From NCBI GenBank assembly GCA_022702545.1, contig JAHRBC010000003.1, positions 5,642,001 to 5,706,000 on the forward strand: a stretch of 64,000 bases of DNA. Reading direction: 5' to 3'. The translations under genes and the position numbers were made by a program. The notes beneath the pieces were generated by a model. That model saw nothing but the letters and a program-made list of their open reading frames with translations. It did not search any database and was not told the DNA's origin. Below are positions 32,398 to 43,983 of this stretch, in pieces; within the stretch, counting starts at the first letter, position 1; every line of letters begins with the position of its first letter. Source of the DNA: Phycomyces nitens (lineage: Eukaryota > Mucoromycota > Mucoromycetes > Mucorales > Phycomycetaceae).

Positions 32398-34178
32398 TTA
32401 ATGCTCAAAGATTGCACGGGAGCTCTCTGACAAGACGCTTGCAACAAACTTCTCCAACACAGAAGGATCAAGGACACCTTGGTTAATGAAATAGGTCAAG
32501 AAGCGTTCCAAGAGTTCCAATTGGTCTTGAGCCGATAGGTTGTTGATTATTGTGGCCAGGATGGCGCCCACGGACAGGCTGTAGGTCTAGAGGACAATGG
32601 TGAGCTTTGATCCAAACCAATATAGACTTACCTTGATGAAGCTTTGATAATACATGTAAGAAAAGAGACCCATTATAAACTGGCAATCCATTCTGTCAGT
32701 CATGCCACCGTGTCCAGGAATGCTATGTCCAAAGTCCTTGATGTTGAACGCGCGCTTGACACCACTGGCAAAGAACCCACCAAAAGGAGCAATCAGGGAA
32801 GCAAAGCAGGCCATTACAAGGGCATGTATTTGAATGGGAGCAATCCAGACTTCAGAAATGGTTTGCTGGAACTGGGTGTAATATAAGTATATCTGTTTTT
32901 TGGCTTAATGATCGATCGATCAGTGCTTTGGCTTACAATATATTTTCCAACAGATGTCCAGGTCTCGGGCAATTCCCATGGCACAGCAGTGAATACTGGG
33001 TTCTTTGGCTCACAAGTAACACTGGACCATGCAGAGGTAGATAGATCCTAAATACAAAATGGCCCCCCCTCGGTCAAAGACATTATTCTAGACGATTTTA
33101 TATGTATAATTTTTTTTACCTTGGCAGGGCATATCAAGTAGTCGGAACGCATAAGAAGAGAGGCCCACTTTTGAACAATAGGTTGTGTTAGTCGACATAC
33201 AAATACAAATGTTTAATGACTTGCCAAGAATCCAAACACAAGTGTGCACATCCAGGCACCCACGAAGCCTTCGACTGTCTTTTTGGGACTGAGCTGGATT
33301 AGTTGTGTGCGACCCCAAAAGAAGCCGCAGATGTAGGCAAAAATGTCATTACAAATCACTAGAGATGCTGGCAAGACAAGCCTAATGACAATTCATTAAC
33401 CAATTCGTTAACCAATTGATCAACCAACACACTCGGACGCCTTTAATGACACATACCAGATCAATCCTTCCAAGATGTTATTGACAATAAAATGGCTCTG
33501 GACGACGACAAGAATTAAAGCCATATGAGTCCATCCAAACTGAGAAAATTGACGTTTGTAGAAGCCCTTTTTGAGGTTGGCGACAAAGAAGACGAAGCCT
33601 GTGTGTGGAGTGGTTAATGTATAATCCAGGTTGTGGATGTACAATCTTACCAATCACATAGAGTACAAAACTAATGAAGCGATGGTGGGTAACAAAGGGA
33701 AGGAGAGAGGCGTCTACCAGTACGACTTGTTGGAAATAATAGATGACGGATTCGCCATAGAGATAATAAGCTGTTGATACCAAGAAATACCTTAATTATT
33801 TTTTTTGGTCCAATGTTAGACATGCTTATTATGATTGTTATCCTTGTTATCCTTGTCTCACCAGCTCATTGTCTTGAACCACCTCAGACTACGCTCTTTG
33901 GCAGGTCCTTCTGCAATATGAATCACTTCGTTGTAGACCATGATCTGTATGGCCACAACCATCACGATCACCCAAATGTGCCCTGAAGCAAGAATTGCGA
34001 AAAAGGCTCCAATCATCATAAATGTCGTGATTGTACGCAACCACCAGTTTTGCCATTTCTTCTTTGAGGGTTCGGCAGCCAAGAGAATGGTCTGGTCTTT
34101 CTTGACCGACAGCTGTTTTTCTTCTGTTTGAGGTGAAGGAGCGCGAAGCTGGGCAGGAGATCGTCGTTTTCCGGCCAT
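32398..34178 (-). CDS. CDS1: Phosphatidate cytidylyltransferase (CDP-diacylglycerol synthase), multi-exon
   Basis: Makes CDP-diacylglycerol from phosphatidic acid and CTP, the precursor of phosphatidylinositol and cardiolipin; an integral ER protein. The start is [10 protein letters not shown] at 34178, with a basic cytosolic head of about 45 residues. Several hydrophobic spans follow ([34 protein letters not shown] and others). A conserved loop reads [17 protein letters not shown] then [14 protein letters not shown]. The family signature is intact near the C-terminus: [10 protein letters not shown] followed by [13 protein letters not shown], holding the metal-binding Asp residues. The stop is at 32398. 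Length and order match eukaryotic CDS1. Exon borders were read roughly. Its product feeds the PI pool that FAB1 and the PI3P-binding proteins here depend on. Confidence 0.95.
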
Positions 34179-35914
34179 GGTGAGGTGTTTGTGGGCTGCT
34201 TGGTAAAGAGACCAAGTAAATACACCTTTTTTATTATTATTATTATTATTTTATTATATTTTATTATATTTTATTTTATTTTTTTCTTTTGGGGAAGTGA
34301 ACTCTCAACAGCGATGCACGGTTTGCACGTGAAAAAAGCTAAACCATAATGCCAAAGCCCGAGAAGTGGGACTCGTATTTTCTGTCTTTTTTTTTTACTA
34401 AGAGTCAAATGTTGTTCAAGACTTGGAAGGTTGCTATAGTTACAATCAGTTTGGCTGTCTAGATCCATGACAAGGGTACTACTATTGCTTTTATTATTAT
34501 TATTATTATTTATTATTATTTATGTATTATTTATGTTTGGTATTTAGATGCCAAGCCAACTCCTTTTAGTTTCCTTTATTAGAAATATGCTTCCTGGGCA
34601 GTAAAGACGCTGCCATAGACTGCAGTTCGTAAAGATGCTAATAAACTTGCCTCTAGATTATTAATGATATTCCTATAATAATACACTGATTCCAATTGAT
34701 TGATATTTAAACAAGATGTTGCCCAACAGATATCGGTGTAATACAAATCTGTTTAAACCCTATCCAATCTGTTGGCTGTATTTTGCGCCATACCAAAATA
34801 CAAGTTACGCCAATTAGCACATAAACATCATTGACAGTTGTCAATTAGTCAGATATACTCTTGACGATATTCTTGCACTTTTGGCCTTTATTGATTAGCT
34901 AGCCTGAATAGCTTCTTATAGATTTGGCTTGGACCAACAACAACAACAACAAAAAAGAAGGGCATGTTGAATTGATCCAAAGGCCACAAACCCAGTAAAT
35001 GAATACCAAGAATCGACAATACATTTACCCTGTCAGACCAATACTCTTTTTATTTAATATATCCATATAATAATATACATGTGTATATGGATATATTTGA
35101 CAGGATATGTCTACCATTGGCCCATTCCACCAACAACAGTAACAAAAAACATGCTGATTTACATTGGTCTTTTTAGATTATATATAAAGGGACATTATTA
35201 ATATAGATATGGTCCTGGTATGTTTCCACACAGAACAACATGGACCTTTCCTTGTACAATTCCAGACTTGCCAACGCTTCAAATACAAATCCAAGTTTAA
35301 ATGGACCAAGCCATCACAGACTATGGCTTGATTATGGCAAATATAATCAATTGAACAATAAAAAATAATAAATGAAAAAAAGGGAACGCTAATAGATCTT
35401 TGGGTCTATCAAATCTTGGGCTGTAATTACTAATTACTATATAGACTATAGATCTCTTGGACCTATCTATCTATCTTTCTATCTATAAACCAATTCCTGT
35501 TTATACGACCACCATGAATTTAGACTGGCATCAAACCGGCCTAGTAATAAAAATAGAAGAAGAAGAAGCAAATCATTTCTACATTGGGCTGTGAAATCCA
35601 GCCTCTTTTCTTCTTCTTCTTTCTATTTAGCAACCCATTGACTCCTATAAAGAACAAACGTGCAAGCCATTGGAATGTCGAGTGATCATGTCTTTGTTGG
35701 ATAAGTCTATTTCTGGACAGATCTCCTTATTGAGCTACCCGGTGCAATATGGTGTTCTATCGATGCAAAATTTTTTGTGTTTATGTAGATTTCCCTTTGT
35801 TCAAACCCATGGGTTGAAAAAAGAGTCTAGGGTTCAATCGCATATACAGAGTGTTTATACAGTTAAATTATGTATGAAATGAAATATTAAGTATTAAATA
35901 TATGTGTGGTTATG
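34179..35914. other. Intergenic region, AT-rich
   Basis: About 1.7 kb with no supported gene. It has (ATT)n runs near 34230-34280 and 34490-34530, an (AAC)n run near 34938-34951, and GAA/CTT tracts near 35555-35625. Short frames here show no conserved pattern. Confidence 0.5.
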
Positions 35915-37287
35915 TTATGGACAGTCCGACAAGCAGTCTTGGCTCAGACTGTGTCGTGAGGTTGGTCTAGAGGCATCCCAGATGACAGTTATCTCTCCAT
36001 CCCCAATGGTTGAGTGTGTGCTCTCGGCTGTGCTATGGACAGACACAAGACTCTCGGCTCGCGTTCGTTTGTGAGGGTCAACAGTGGACCCTGAGGGTGT
36101 GAGAAAGGTAGTGTTGGTAAGATCACTACTACTGCCAGATGAAGATTGGACGGAATCATTATTGTTATTATTATTGATGGCCGTGCGCACGGATCTTTTG
36201 CGAGTTATCCCAGCCTCATTACGAGAAATCGTATTGATGCGGACCATGGTTGGTTTTGCACAGATAACCTTGATTGCCGGCATTCCTTCCTCTTGACTGG
36301 CTACAAATGTATTGGAAGCAGCAGAGGGCGACCGAGACACATCTCTGGTCTTCCGTACAGATACCGCTCGTTTGATCTGGACTTTGGATTCGTCGTCGAG
36401 ATCTTCAAACGGATTGTCGGAAAAGCCGACTGGACGAGGATAGGGTCGTATGTTGTCGTACTTTGATACCTTTACGGATGAAGAGCGGTTTATGAGGGAG
36501 CTATCGGGTGTGTGGGTCGGGAGGATGTTGAGTGAACGACGGATGACTGCACTGGTGGGCTTTGGGGGGGAGGCAAATACTGGAGTGGGTGTCTCCAGAT
36601 GGGGTATTTGGAGAGGAGATGTGCCGATGAGTAAGGATGGTGAAGGGCTGGCACATACATGCCCATAGCCATAATCCAGATGGCTATCGGGCTGGAGGGT
36701 GAGTGTGGCTGGCAGCTAAAACAGGTGGCAATAGATGTATGAACGATAGAGTGAGTCTCCTGAATTATAGAATGTCGTGGCAGGATACCCGATCCTTTCA
36801 TTGTGCTTGCAACTGCCCCTACCTGTGTATGGGCGAAGGTCGACATTGGTGGGACAGGCGACAACTCGGGGCGGAAGGAGTAGAGATCATCATCACACAC
36901 TTCTCTATCGTTGGTTGACTTTTTCTGCTGTTGTCTTCGGCGATAGAATACAAGACCAGCCACTGTTACGGCTATCAGGGCAACCGCTACTAAACCTGTG
37001 GTCAGGCCGGCAATAAGGCCTACTCTTGGAGTATTCTCGGGTGGATCAGGAGATCGAGGGATTATCTGCGAGACGTATGAGCACTGGGATACTGGGCACT
37101 TTCCACACTCTGACATGACACCCAGGACGCATGTCTGCTGTGAGCCACATCCAGGGCTACAATCAGGACTACAGTTCAATGGACGACAATCGGCAAGGTC
37201 CCGTCTCTGGAGCCAGGTTTCTATCTTGAGTTATGAAAAGAGTGTCTTTATATTATCGGAAACCAAGCTCACCTTGAGAATCCACCA
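35915..37287 (-). CDS. OPY2: OPY2-like single-pass membrane anchor
   Basis: Opy2 anchors Ste50 at the plasma membrane in yeast and helps activate the HOG osmotic MAPK branch. The model starts MVDSQ at 37287, then an exon with a cysteine-rich ectodomain (ADCRPLNCSPDCSPGCG, CVLGVMSECGKCPVSQC), like the Opy2 N-terminal repeat. One transmembrane helix follows (VGLIAGLTTGLVAVALIAVTVAGLVFY), then a basic stop-transfer RRRQQQKK. The long cytosolic tail is Ser/Pro-rich, with NPFEDLDDE and a region near 36150-36180 coding five Asn in a row. An intron of about 110 nt near 36711-36821 (donor after AHTQ) restores the frame of the tail. I see no clear signal peptide, so the topology is inferred from the basic stop-transfer. 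Orthology is moderate, resting on the Cys pattern plus single TM. Confidence 0.65.
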
Positions 37288-37314
37288 TAATACAATAATA
37301 GTCAAGAAAACAAA

Positions 37315-37351
<37 letters not shown>

Positions 37352-37523
37352 GAAGACCAAGTCAAATCAAATCCTAAAGACCGAAACCGAAAATTGAAGG
37401 GGATCTACTCAACTAGAATGGTGACGTATAAGTCTTGGCTCTTTTATATCTATCTATATATATAAAAATATATATTTATAAATATTTATATCTGAATACA
37501 CACACACACACACTTGGATTCTT

Positions 37524-38311
37524 ATGGAACACAATACTATTCAGTAGGCCTAATAGTGTGTTTGCACAACAGTCATAAACTCCTGTCTGTTACAGAATTC
37601 GTCAATCTACCCTCGACGCAATTGACCTGTTGGATCATGTCATTCAATCACCCACAGCATTATCTGAACTATTCACAACAGACCGACCGCTGTTCTCTCC
37701 TCAACAACAACACACAATCGATGCCACAGTTGGCCATCAGTCGGGACTCAGTCTAGAAGAAGTCGAGCGACACATTACACATGCCCTGGCTCTAATCAAT
37801 TCCCTTCGACGTGACATTGCAGAAACTGAACTTGGTCCGGTAATATCTTTGGAATTATTTTTTTGAGAAAAAAGCCACTAAGTCTTTGTTTCAGATGGGC
37901 TCAAGGGGCCAGGCAACAAGTGCTGCATTTACTGAACTCGAAAAGGTGACAAACGACTTGACGGCGCAGATTGAAAAATGCACACTCGACAACCAGGAAG
38001 ACGGAATGGCTCGACCCTGTTGTGAGTCCCATTTATGGATCGAGTTGCTGTGACTGATGTTTTTTATGCTTTCTAGACACCATTAACGAAATCAATTCCG
38101 GACTACTGCAAACCGAACAGGCAAGTTGGAATACAAAAAATAACAGGTTGTACTGATCGTCCTAGAGCAGATCTTGCATGACTACCAAACCCAATTGTCT
38201 CTTGGCAACTCAAAGAAGTTTGACAAGACATACTGGCAGAAAACACTTGAAGAATTACGCGAGTGTACAAACACCATTGGTACCATTTCTGAGGCATATT
38301 ATGTCCAATAG
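37524..38311 (+). CDS. Unrecognised helical/coiled-coil protein, five exons
   Basis: Exons 37524-37543, 37596-37839, 37895-38021, 38077-38120 and 38168-38311 join in phase to 192 residues. Phases agree at every junction, which supports a real gene. Intron 4 (38121-38167, 47 nt) is a canonical GC-AG intron with donor GCAAGT. The protein is largely helical with heptad-like stretches (LEEVERHITHALALINSLRRDIAE, TELEKVTNDLTAQIEKC) and no signal peptide or membrane span. Small size and coiled coils suggest a subunit of a larger assembly (Mediator, kinetochore or tethering type), but I recognise no family. It lies head to head with the OPY2-like gene, 236 bp apart. Confidence 0.65.
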
Positions 38312-39676
38312 AGGTTAGCTGTAATGTAAGCCTTTCTTTTTTCCACAACCATGTGTGTATATTTACATTATCTTGATTGACTCTCCGCTACAATAAAGAT
38401 GCATGATTGGTCGGTTATTTTAAATGAAAGTGGGCACCAATTATCTCTTGGCCATTATCATCATGGCCTCTTTATCAAAAGGTCGTATATGATTCACTAC
38501 AAGGCACTCTATTGGGCCTTGTTATCGAGCCTATCAAAATTGGTTAGCGGCAATTATTCTAAAAGGCTACAACAAATTGTTTTTATCCCATTTATAACCA
38601 AAATCATATAGAACCAGACTTCCTTTGGCCCTTTATTCTGTGTGGTATTGGACCATAAAAGTATCTAGGGTGATTAACAAGGTTGTTCAACCATAAATAC
38701 CTGTCTCGGCCAATTTTGCTCTTTTGTTTTTTTTGCTCTTTTGTTTTCAAATACGATGTTTAGGGGTTTGGGATTAAAGGCCTTGCAGAGACCATTATGC
38801 ATTGTCAGTAAAACAAAAACACGATCGTCGTCAAGGCATTAGATTCTGATATAATTAAATGCGGGCATTTCTCAAAGACGTCAATTGCTTTCATATGATG
38901 TCTCCCAAAAGCCAACGAATGAAGGGTTTATTCAAAATGCAGTATTTACTAGGGACAAGCTGCTTGAATCAGACACGTTTTTTAAAATGACAGTCAGTAA
39001 AAGAAGCCATGTGAGCATTTTGAAAATATGAAACTGAATCAAAAAAAATATTTCGGCATCTTTGACAATTTTGACAATGGATATATGCATTAGACGTCTT
39101 GTCACGTAAAGAAGACTAGAAATCTAAATAGCCTCTTTGAGTGGCATACTCGCGTGAGTTGCCATGGATACAGTTCAGTCGTGATAGAAACCACGTAAAT
39201 TAAAGTATGAACCCTTTTAAAACAAAACAAAAAAAACAAAAAATTCCAAGGGTTTAAATACCACTGTTATTAGCATAATGTTATAATTTGGAACAATTAG
39301 ATAATCATGCTGTTACGTAACACCTTTGAATATGTAGGACCAAGAGACGATGCCGATTGGATACAATGCAATACAAGACATTCAACTTGTTGTATCAGCC
39401 ATGCAAATGGTATGTATCTCTCCCATTATACGTTTTCAGGATTTGTGCTCCAGCCAATCCATTTTGGTTTTTATGATTCTGTCATTGCGGGCAAAAATAT
39501 AACCGAATAGCTGGTCAGACCTACCAAATATGGAACCTCACGAGGGGGACCTGCAAGATATTTTATTGGCCAACGTAATAAATATATAAACTTATTTATA
39601 AGAGTTGTTGACTTACCATTTACCTTTCTTCTATTTTTGCTACTCTATTGCGCACGGTCCACAAATCTCCACCTCA
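38312..39676. other. Intergenic region
   Basis: No gene seen. It is AT-rich with A homopolymers and ends in the short leader of the SPX-RING gene. Short frames show no conserved residues. Confidence 0.5.
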
Positions 39677-41322
39677 ATGAAATTCGCTAAACAGATCGAA
39701 ACTGCTGCCTCTGAGCTACCTCTGAGCTGGCGTCCACATCTTATCAGATACAAATTTCTCAAGAAGTCTATTCGTCTTGTCGTAGACGAACTTCATTCTC
39801 AAGGCCTCTTTGACGAAATCATTGCCGAGAAGCATGGTCTCTGTTCTGGCCAGCTCACTCTTACCTATATATTCCAAGGTATGTTGTTTATCACCATTTC
39901 TTTCTTTCTTTTTGGGCTCATCAAATTTTTTTTTAATTTTTAATTTTTTTTTTCATGGTTGCCATGATATTTATTAGCCCCAGAAGACGCGAAGAATCCC
40001 AACCCTTTTATCCAAATCACTATCCCAGACCCATGCTCGGTCGACCAAAACAAGATTCCTGTCTACATTCAGCCAGCAATCCAAAAACTCTTTATCTCTG
40101 CCACTGCAGTCGCCAATGAGCCTTTACTTCTCAAGATTCAATTAGAGCGGGATTCAGAATTCTTTCATTTGCTACTCGACGAATTAGCCCGAGCGGCTAC
40201 TCTGCACGATAAAGAACAAAAGAAGTTTAGCGAGACTATCCAGACTCTCGAAGGAGAACTCTGCAGCATGGTAAGTGGTTATTGCCCCGTTCCCACTTTT
40301 ATGCTTTATGGCTTACTCACCATTATATCTAGACCACATCCAATAAGAATGACATGTACACCTGGCGCGCAATTTTCAAATTGTATATCGAGGCCTCGAT
40401 CTTCCAGGATACAAACAACAAGGCTATTTCCCTCAAAGAAAGCAAAAGACGCTTCCAAAAGTTTCAAACTGACATTGCAAGCGAATCGCTGGTAATTTAC
40501 CAAATAAGTTGCGCGATTTGTTTTCATGCTCATAAATCCCCAATAGGAAAACAATTTGGTGCTCGAGGAGTCCAAGACAATTCTCCAGCACTTCTTGGCC
40601 ATCAATTCAAAGCTCATTTATCTTCAGTACTTCCAATCTCTCAATGAAATGGCAATCGCCAAAATCCTCAAGAAGCATGACAAGAGAAGTGGACTCGAGT
40701 AAGATAAATTAAACATGATTTAATTGAGATATTAAGTGGTGTGATATGATATGATCTTGTAGTGCGACTGCAAAATTCAATGAATTTGCAAAGAACAATG
40801 CGGTATTTGTAGAGGGAATCCTTCTTTCTCTTTACCAAGCCGTCCAAACCAAGCTGGTCACCATTATCCCCCAGCCAGAAGATTTTTCTTGTCCAGTGTG
40901 CTTTTGTAATAAACAAACATTTTATCCCAAATAGCCAACTTACATTTCTCTCAATAGGTCTAGCATGGAAGCCCATCCGCCTCAAGTGCTCCCATTTGTT
41001 CTGCGTGCGGTGCTTACTCAAGGCCAAGGCCAAGCATATCACAAACTGCTTTATCTGCCGTAGCGAGAATGCGGTCTCGGAAGCAACGGCTGACAATCTC
41101 GACAAGTCTCTTTGCAACTTTATGGAGCTCAATTTCCCAAGAGAAATCGAAGAAAAAGAGCACGAGAATGCAATGGAAAGCCACAACACACCCAGCGTCA
41201 AATTGGACAAATACACTCCCATCTATCAACGGACATCTCGGGTATCAAATACTCGATCGACTCGGACTCGGACTCGGCACTCGAGTCGATCTCACAGCCA
41301 AGTCAATTGTATAATATCTTAA
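39677..41322 (+). CDS. SPX-RING E3 ubiquitin ligase, multi-exon
   Basis: SPX domains sense inositol pyrophosphates as a readout of phosphate. SPX-RING ligases such as plant NLA and S. pombe Pqr1 target phosphate transporters. The start MKFAKQIETAASELP at 39677 is a typical SPX beginning, with WRPHLIRYKFLKKSIR supplying the basic patch. A second SPX block reads DSEFFHLLLDELARA. A third holds FLAINSKLIYLQYFQSLNEMAIAKILKKHDKRSG, with the conserved Lys cluster. The C-terminal RING follows: FSCPVC, then LKCSHLFCVRCL and CFICR. A Ser/Arg/Thr-rich tail ends at 41322. At least five introns are present; each exon gap shows GT and AG ends. It is complete and of the expected length. This role fits with PPX1 in the same window, though they are 23 kb apart. 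Confidence 0.9.
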
Positions 41323-41547
41323 CTTTAACTTAAAAATAATAATTAGCCCCCCACTATCATCATACCATATGTACTTTTTATTCACACTTTTAATAATAAA
41401 CTCATTATCGACATCTAACTGTCTTGGGGATAAAGTAAAGTGATGTCGGAGTAGCAAGCGTGACTACATTGCAGTTGGTTCGGGCAGTGTAGGCCCTAAA
41501 ACCTATCATAGGCCAGGCAGACCAGTGATTCCTTCTCTGCAATCACT

Positions 41548-42380
41548 ATGGGTAACCCATCCACACACACATATGCTATCAATCCATCCGTCCATATATC
41601 CCTAACACCAGATCCATTTTCATCCAGGTATCAGTCGTGATTCTCGCCACAAGCGCAGCGCCACCGGTGCCAAGCGTGACCAATACAGAAAGAAGAGAAA
41701 GTAAGCGGATCGCCAATGACGAAAATGAAAGAGGAGAAGAAATGAATTGCAATTGAACAAATCGGCTCATCCACCAATTCCTTAGGTTCGAGTTGGGTCG
41801 TCCCCCAGCCATGACCAAGCTCGGTGGCAGACGTATTCACGTCGTCCGCGTCCGTGGTGGCAACGTCAAGCACAGAGCCCTTCGTCTCGAGTCTGGTAAC
41901 TTCTCTTGGGGTTCCGAGGGAATTGCCCGCAAGACTCGTGTCTTGACCGTTGTTTACAACGCCTCCAACAACGAATTGGTCCGCACCAACACTCTCGTCA
42001 AGGGTGCTGTCGTCCAGATCGATGCCACTCCTTTCCGTCAGTGGCATGAGGCCCATTACGCTTCCTCCCTTGGCAAGAAGAAGGCCACCACCGAGGAAGT
42101 TGCTGTTGAGAAGAAGTCCAACAGCGTCCAGAAGAAGATTGCCGCTCGCCAGGCCGATGCTGCCGTCGATTCTCTTCTCGATGATCAGTTCACCGCTGGT
42201 CGTTTGTACGCTGTCATTGCTTCCCGTCCTGGTCAGTCTGGTCGTTGTGATGGTTACATTCTCGAGGGCAAGGAACTTGAATTCTACGTTAAGAAGATCA
42301 AGGTAAATATTGTGTAACTGTTATTTTGCATTGTGTCTAATCCATATTTATCCCTTTTTTAGTCCAAGAAGCAGCATTAA
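41548..42380 (+). CDS. RPS8: 40S ribosomal protein eS8, four exons
   Basis: Small-subunit ribosomal protein. Exons 41548-41551, 41628-41700, 41786-42302 and 42363-42380 give 203 residues, the usual length. The N-terminus spliced from exons 1-3 reads [18 protein letters not shown] and then KRKFELGRPP, both hallmarks of eS8. Later blocks are [20 protein letters not shown] and [16 protein letters not shown]. Exon 1 carries only ATG plus one base, a common layout in ribosomal protein genes. It lies 336 bp before uL5 on the same strand. Confidence 0.97.
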
Positions 42381-42715
42381 GGATCTTAGCCAAGCTACTG
42401 GAACACCACTGTTGTGTATCTTGCGCATTAGAGCTGGCTTTCAAAATAAATAAATGTTGTTTAAGCAAGTACTACCCTAAAGTCAATGAAGTGGAGGATG
42501 GAATGATAGCAAAGAGTATAAAGAAAGTCTGGAGACAATGCTCTTTTGGTATACCAAATTTCATAGTCTTTTTGTTGGAAAAGCGGTGTGCCAATGGGTA
42601 AAGAGGAGGAAGGGAAGAGGCCCGAGTCGGACCTTGGATTTACGGCATCAGGACGACTTTAGAGTGCGCCTTTCATACGCCTTGTCCCCCCTCTTCTGCT
42701 TCCATATCATCAACA
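42381..42715. other. Spacer between eS8 and uL5
   Basis: Holds the eS8 3' end, with AATAAATAAA near 42447-42454, and the uL5 promoter. No further gene seen. Confidence 0.5.
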
Positions 42716-43460
42716 ATGGTACTCTATTTCAACACCACAAACACCTGAGCTATATTGGATGCGATCGAGACATGCAGATGGATTGGATGGATGGACCTCG
42801 ATTGTATCCAAAACAGACGTTTAAAGTAGTTGTTATTAACCCTTCATTCCCTAGAGCGCCGAACAAAAGACAGTTGCCGTCAACAAGATGAAGGCTCTCC
42901 ACATTGAGAAGCTTGTCCTCAACATTTGCGTTGGTGAATCTGGTGATAGACTTACCCGTGCTGCCAAGGTTCTCGAACAGTTGACTGGTCAGACTCCCGT
43001 CTACTCCAAGGCCCGTTACACTGTCCGTACCTTTGGTATCCGTCGTAACGAAAAGATCTCCGTTCACGTCACCGTCCGTGGCCCCAAGGCCGAGGAGATC
43101 CTTGAGCGTGGTCTCAAGGTCAAGGAGTACGAGCTCCGTGCCCGTAACTTCTCTGAGACCGGTAACTTTGGTTTCGGTATTGATGAGCACATTGACTTGG
43201 GCATCAAGTACGATCCCTCCATTGGTATCTACGGTATGGACTACTACATCGTCATGGGCCGTCCCGGTAACCGTGTCGCTCGCCGCAAGCACTGCAAGTC
43301 CAAGGTTGGTGCCACCCACCGCATCAAGAAGGAGGAGTCCGTTGAATGGTTCAAGACTCGCGTAAGTTGTGAATTGTGAAAGGTTTAAGGATGTTAATTC
43401 AGATGCCGTTATTTTTATTTTTATTTTTCCTAGTTCGATGGTGTTGTCAGCAACAAATAA
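42716..43460 (+). CDS. RPL11: 60S ribosomal protein uL5 (L11), three exons
   Basis: Large-subunit protein that forms the 5S RNP with 5S rRNA and uL18. Exons 42716-42718 (the start codon alone), 42855-43361 and 43434-43460 give 178 residues. After splicing the protein begins [15 protein letters not shown], then [20 protein letters not shown] and [16 protein letters not shown], which are nearly universal in eukaryotes. The last exon codes FDGVVSNK. The start is placed before the 136-nt intron because the family begins MSAE and the acceptor CCTAG directly precedes that Ser codon. An internal Met (KMKAL) could otherwise be mistaken for the start. Confidence 0.96.
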
Positions 43461-43713
43461 GTTGGCCTTTCGGTCTTGATTGTCTATTCTCGGTCCTGCT
43501 CACTGTCGTATCTGTTAAACTCATTCGTGTCATGGATTTAAAATAAAGGAATGCAATATTGAATTCTCGTCATCTCAGTATTATTTATAATGTCGATCAA
43601 CAAAAAAGAAAAGAAATGGGTTTTATAAATGTGATGGGATTGTCATGTGGAAAAGCTGCATTTTGCATAATTTTTGTTGAATGTAACGACAATGTGATGA
43701 ATGGGAGTGGTAT

Positions 43714-43983
43714 TTATTGACTAGAGGCAGTGGCTGTTTTCCATGGCTGTCTGTCTAATGGACACTGTGGATTTCCGGTAGCTTTTTCCAACCATTTCAT
43801 AATGCAATGCATGTGAAAAGCATGAGAACATTCACCCCAAAGAACTGGACAATCGTCACCTGGCATGTTGCATTCTGGGCAGCATCCTTCGAATTCCACT
43901 TGGCAAATACCACAAACATCTGAATTTGCATCATCCCATGACCAATAAGCGGCCATTGTCCAAGACTTGACCTTGACCTTCAT
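43714..43983 (-). CDS. APC11: Anaphase-promoting complex RING-H2 subunit APC11, single exon
   Basis: Catalytic RING subunit of the APC/C ubiquitin ligase, which drives anaphase and mitotic exit. The 89-residue frame starts MKVKVKSWTMAAYWSW, the conserved APC11 opening. It continues with CGICQVEFEGCCPEC, PGDDCPVLWGECSHAFHMHCIMKWL and CPLDRQPW: the full extended RING-H2 zinc ligand set. The frame is open nine codons further upstream (44010), but the family starts at MKVK. Its 3' end faces uL5, 253 bp apart. Confidence 0.96.
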   Translation of the reverse strand: MKVKVKSWTMAAYWSWDDANSDVCGICQVEFEGCCPECNMPGDDCPVLWGECSHAFHMHCIMKWLEKATGNPQCPLDRQPWKTATASSQ

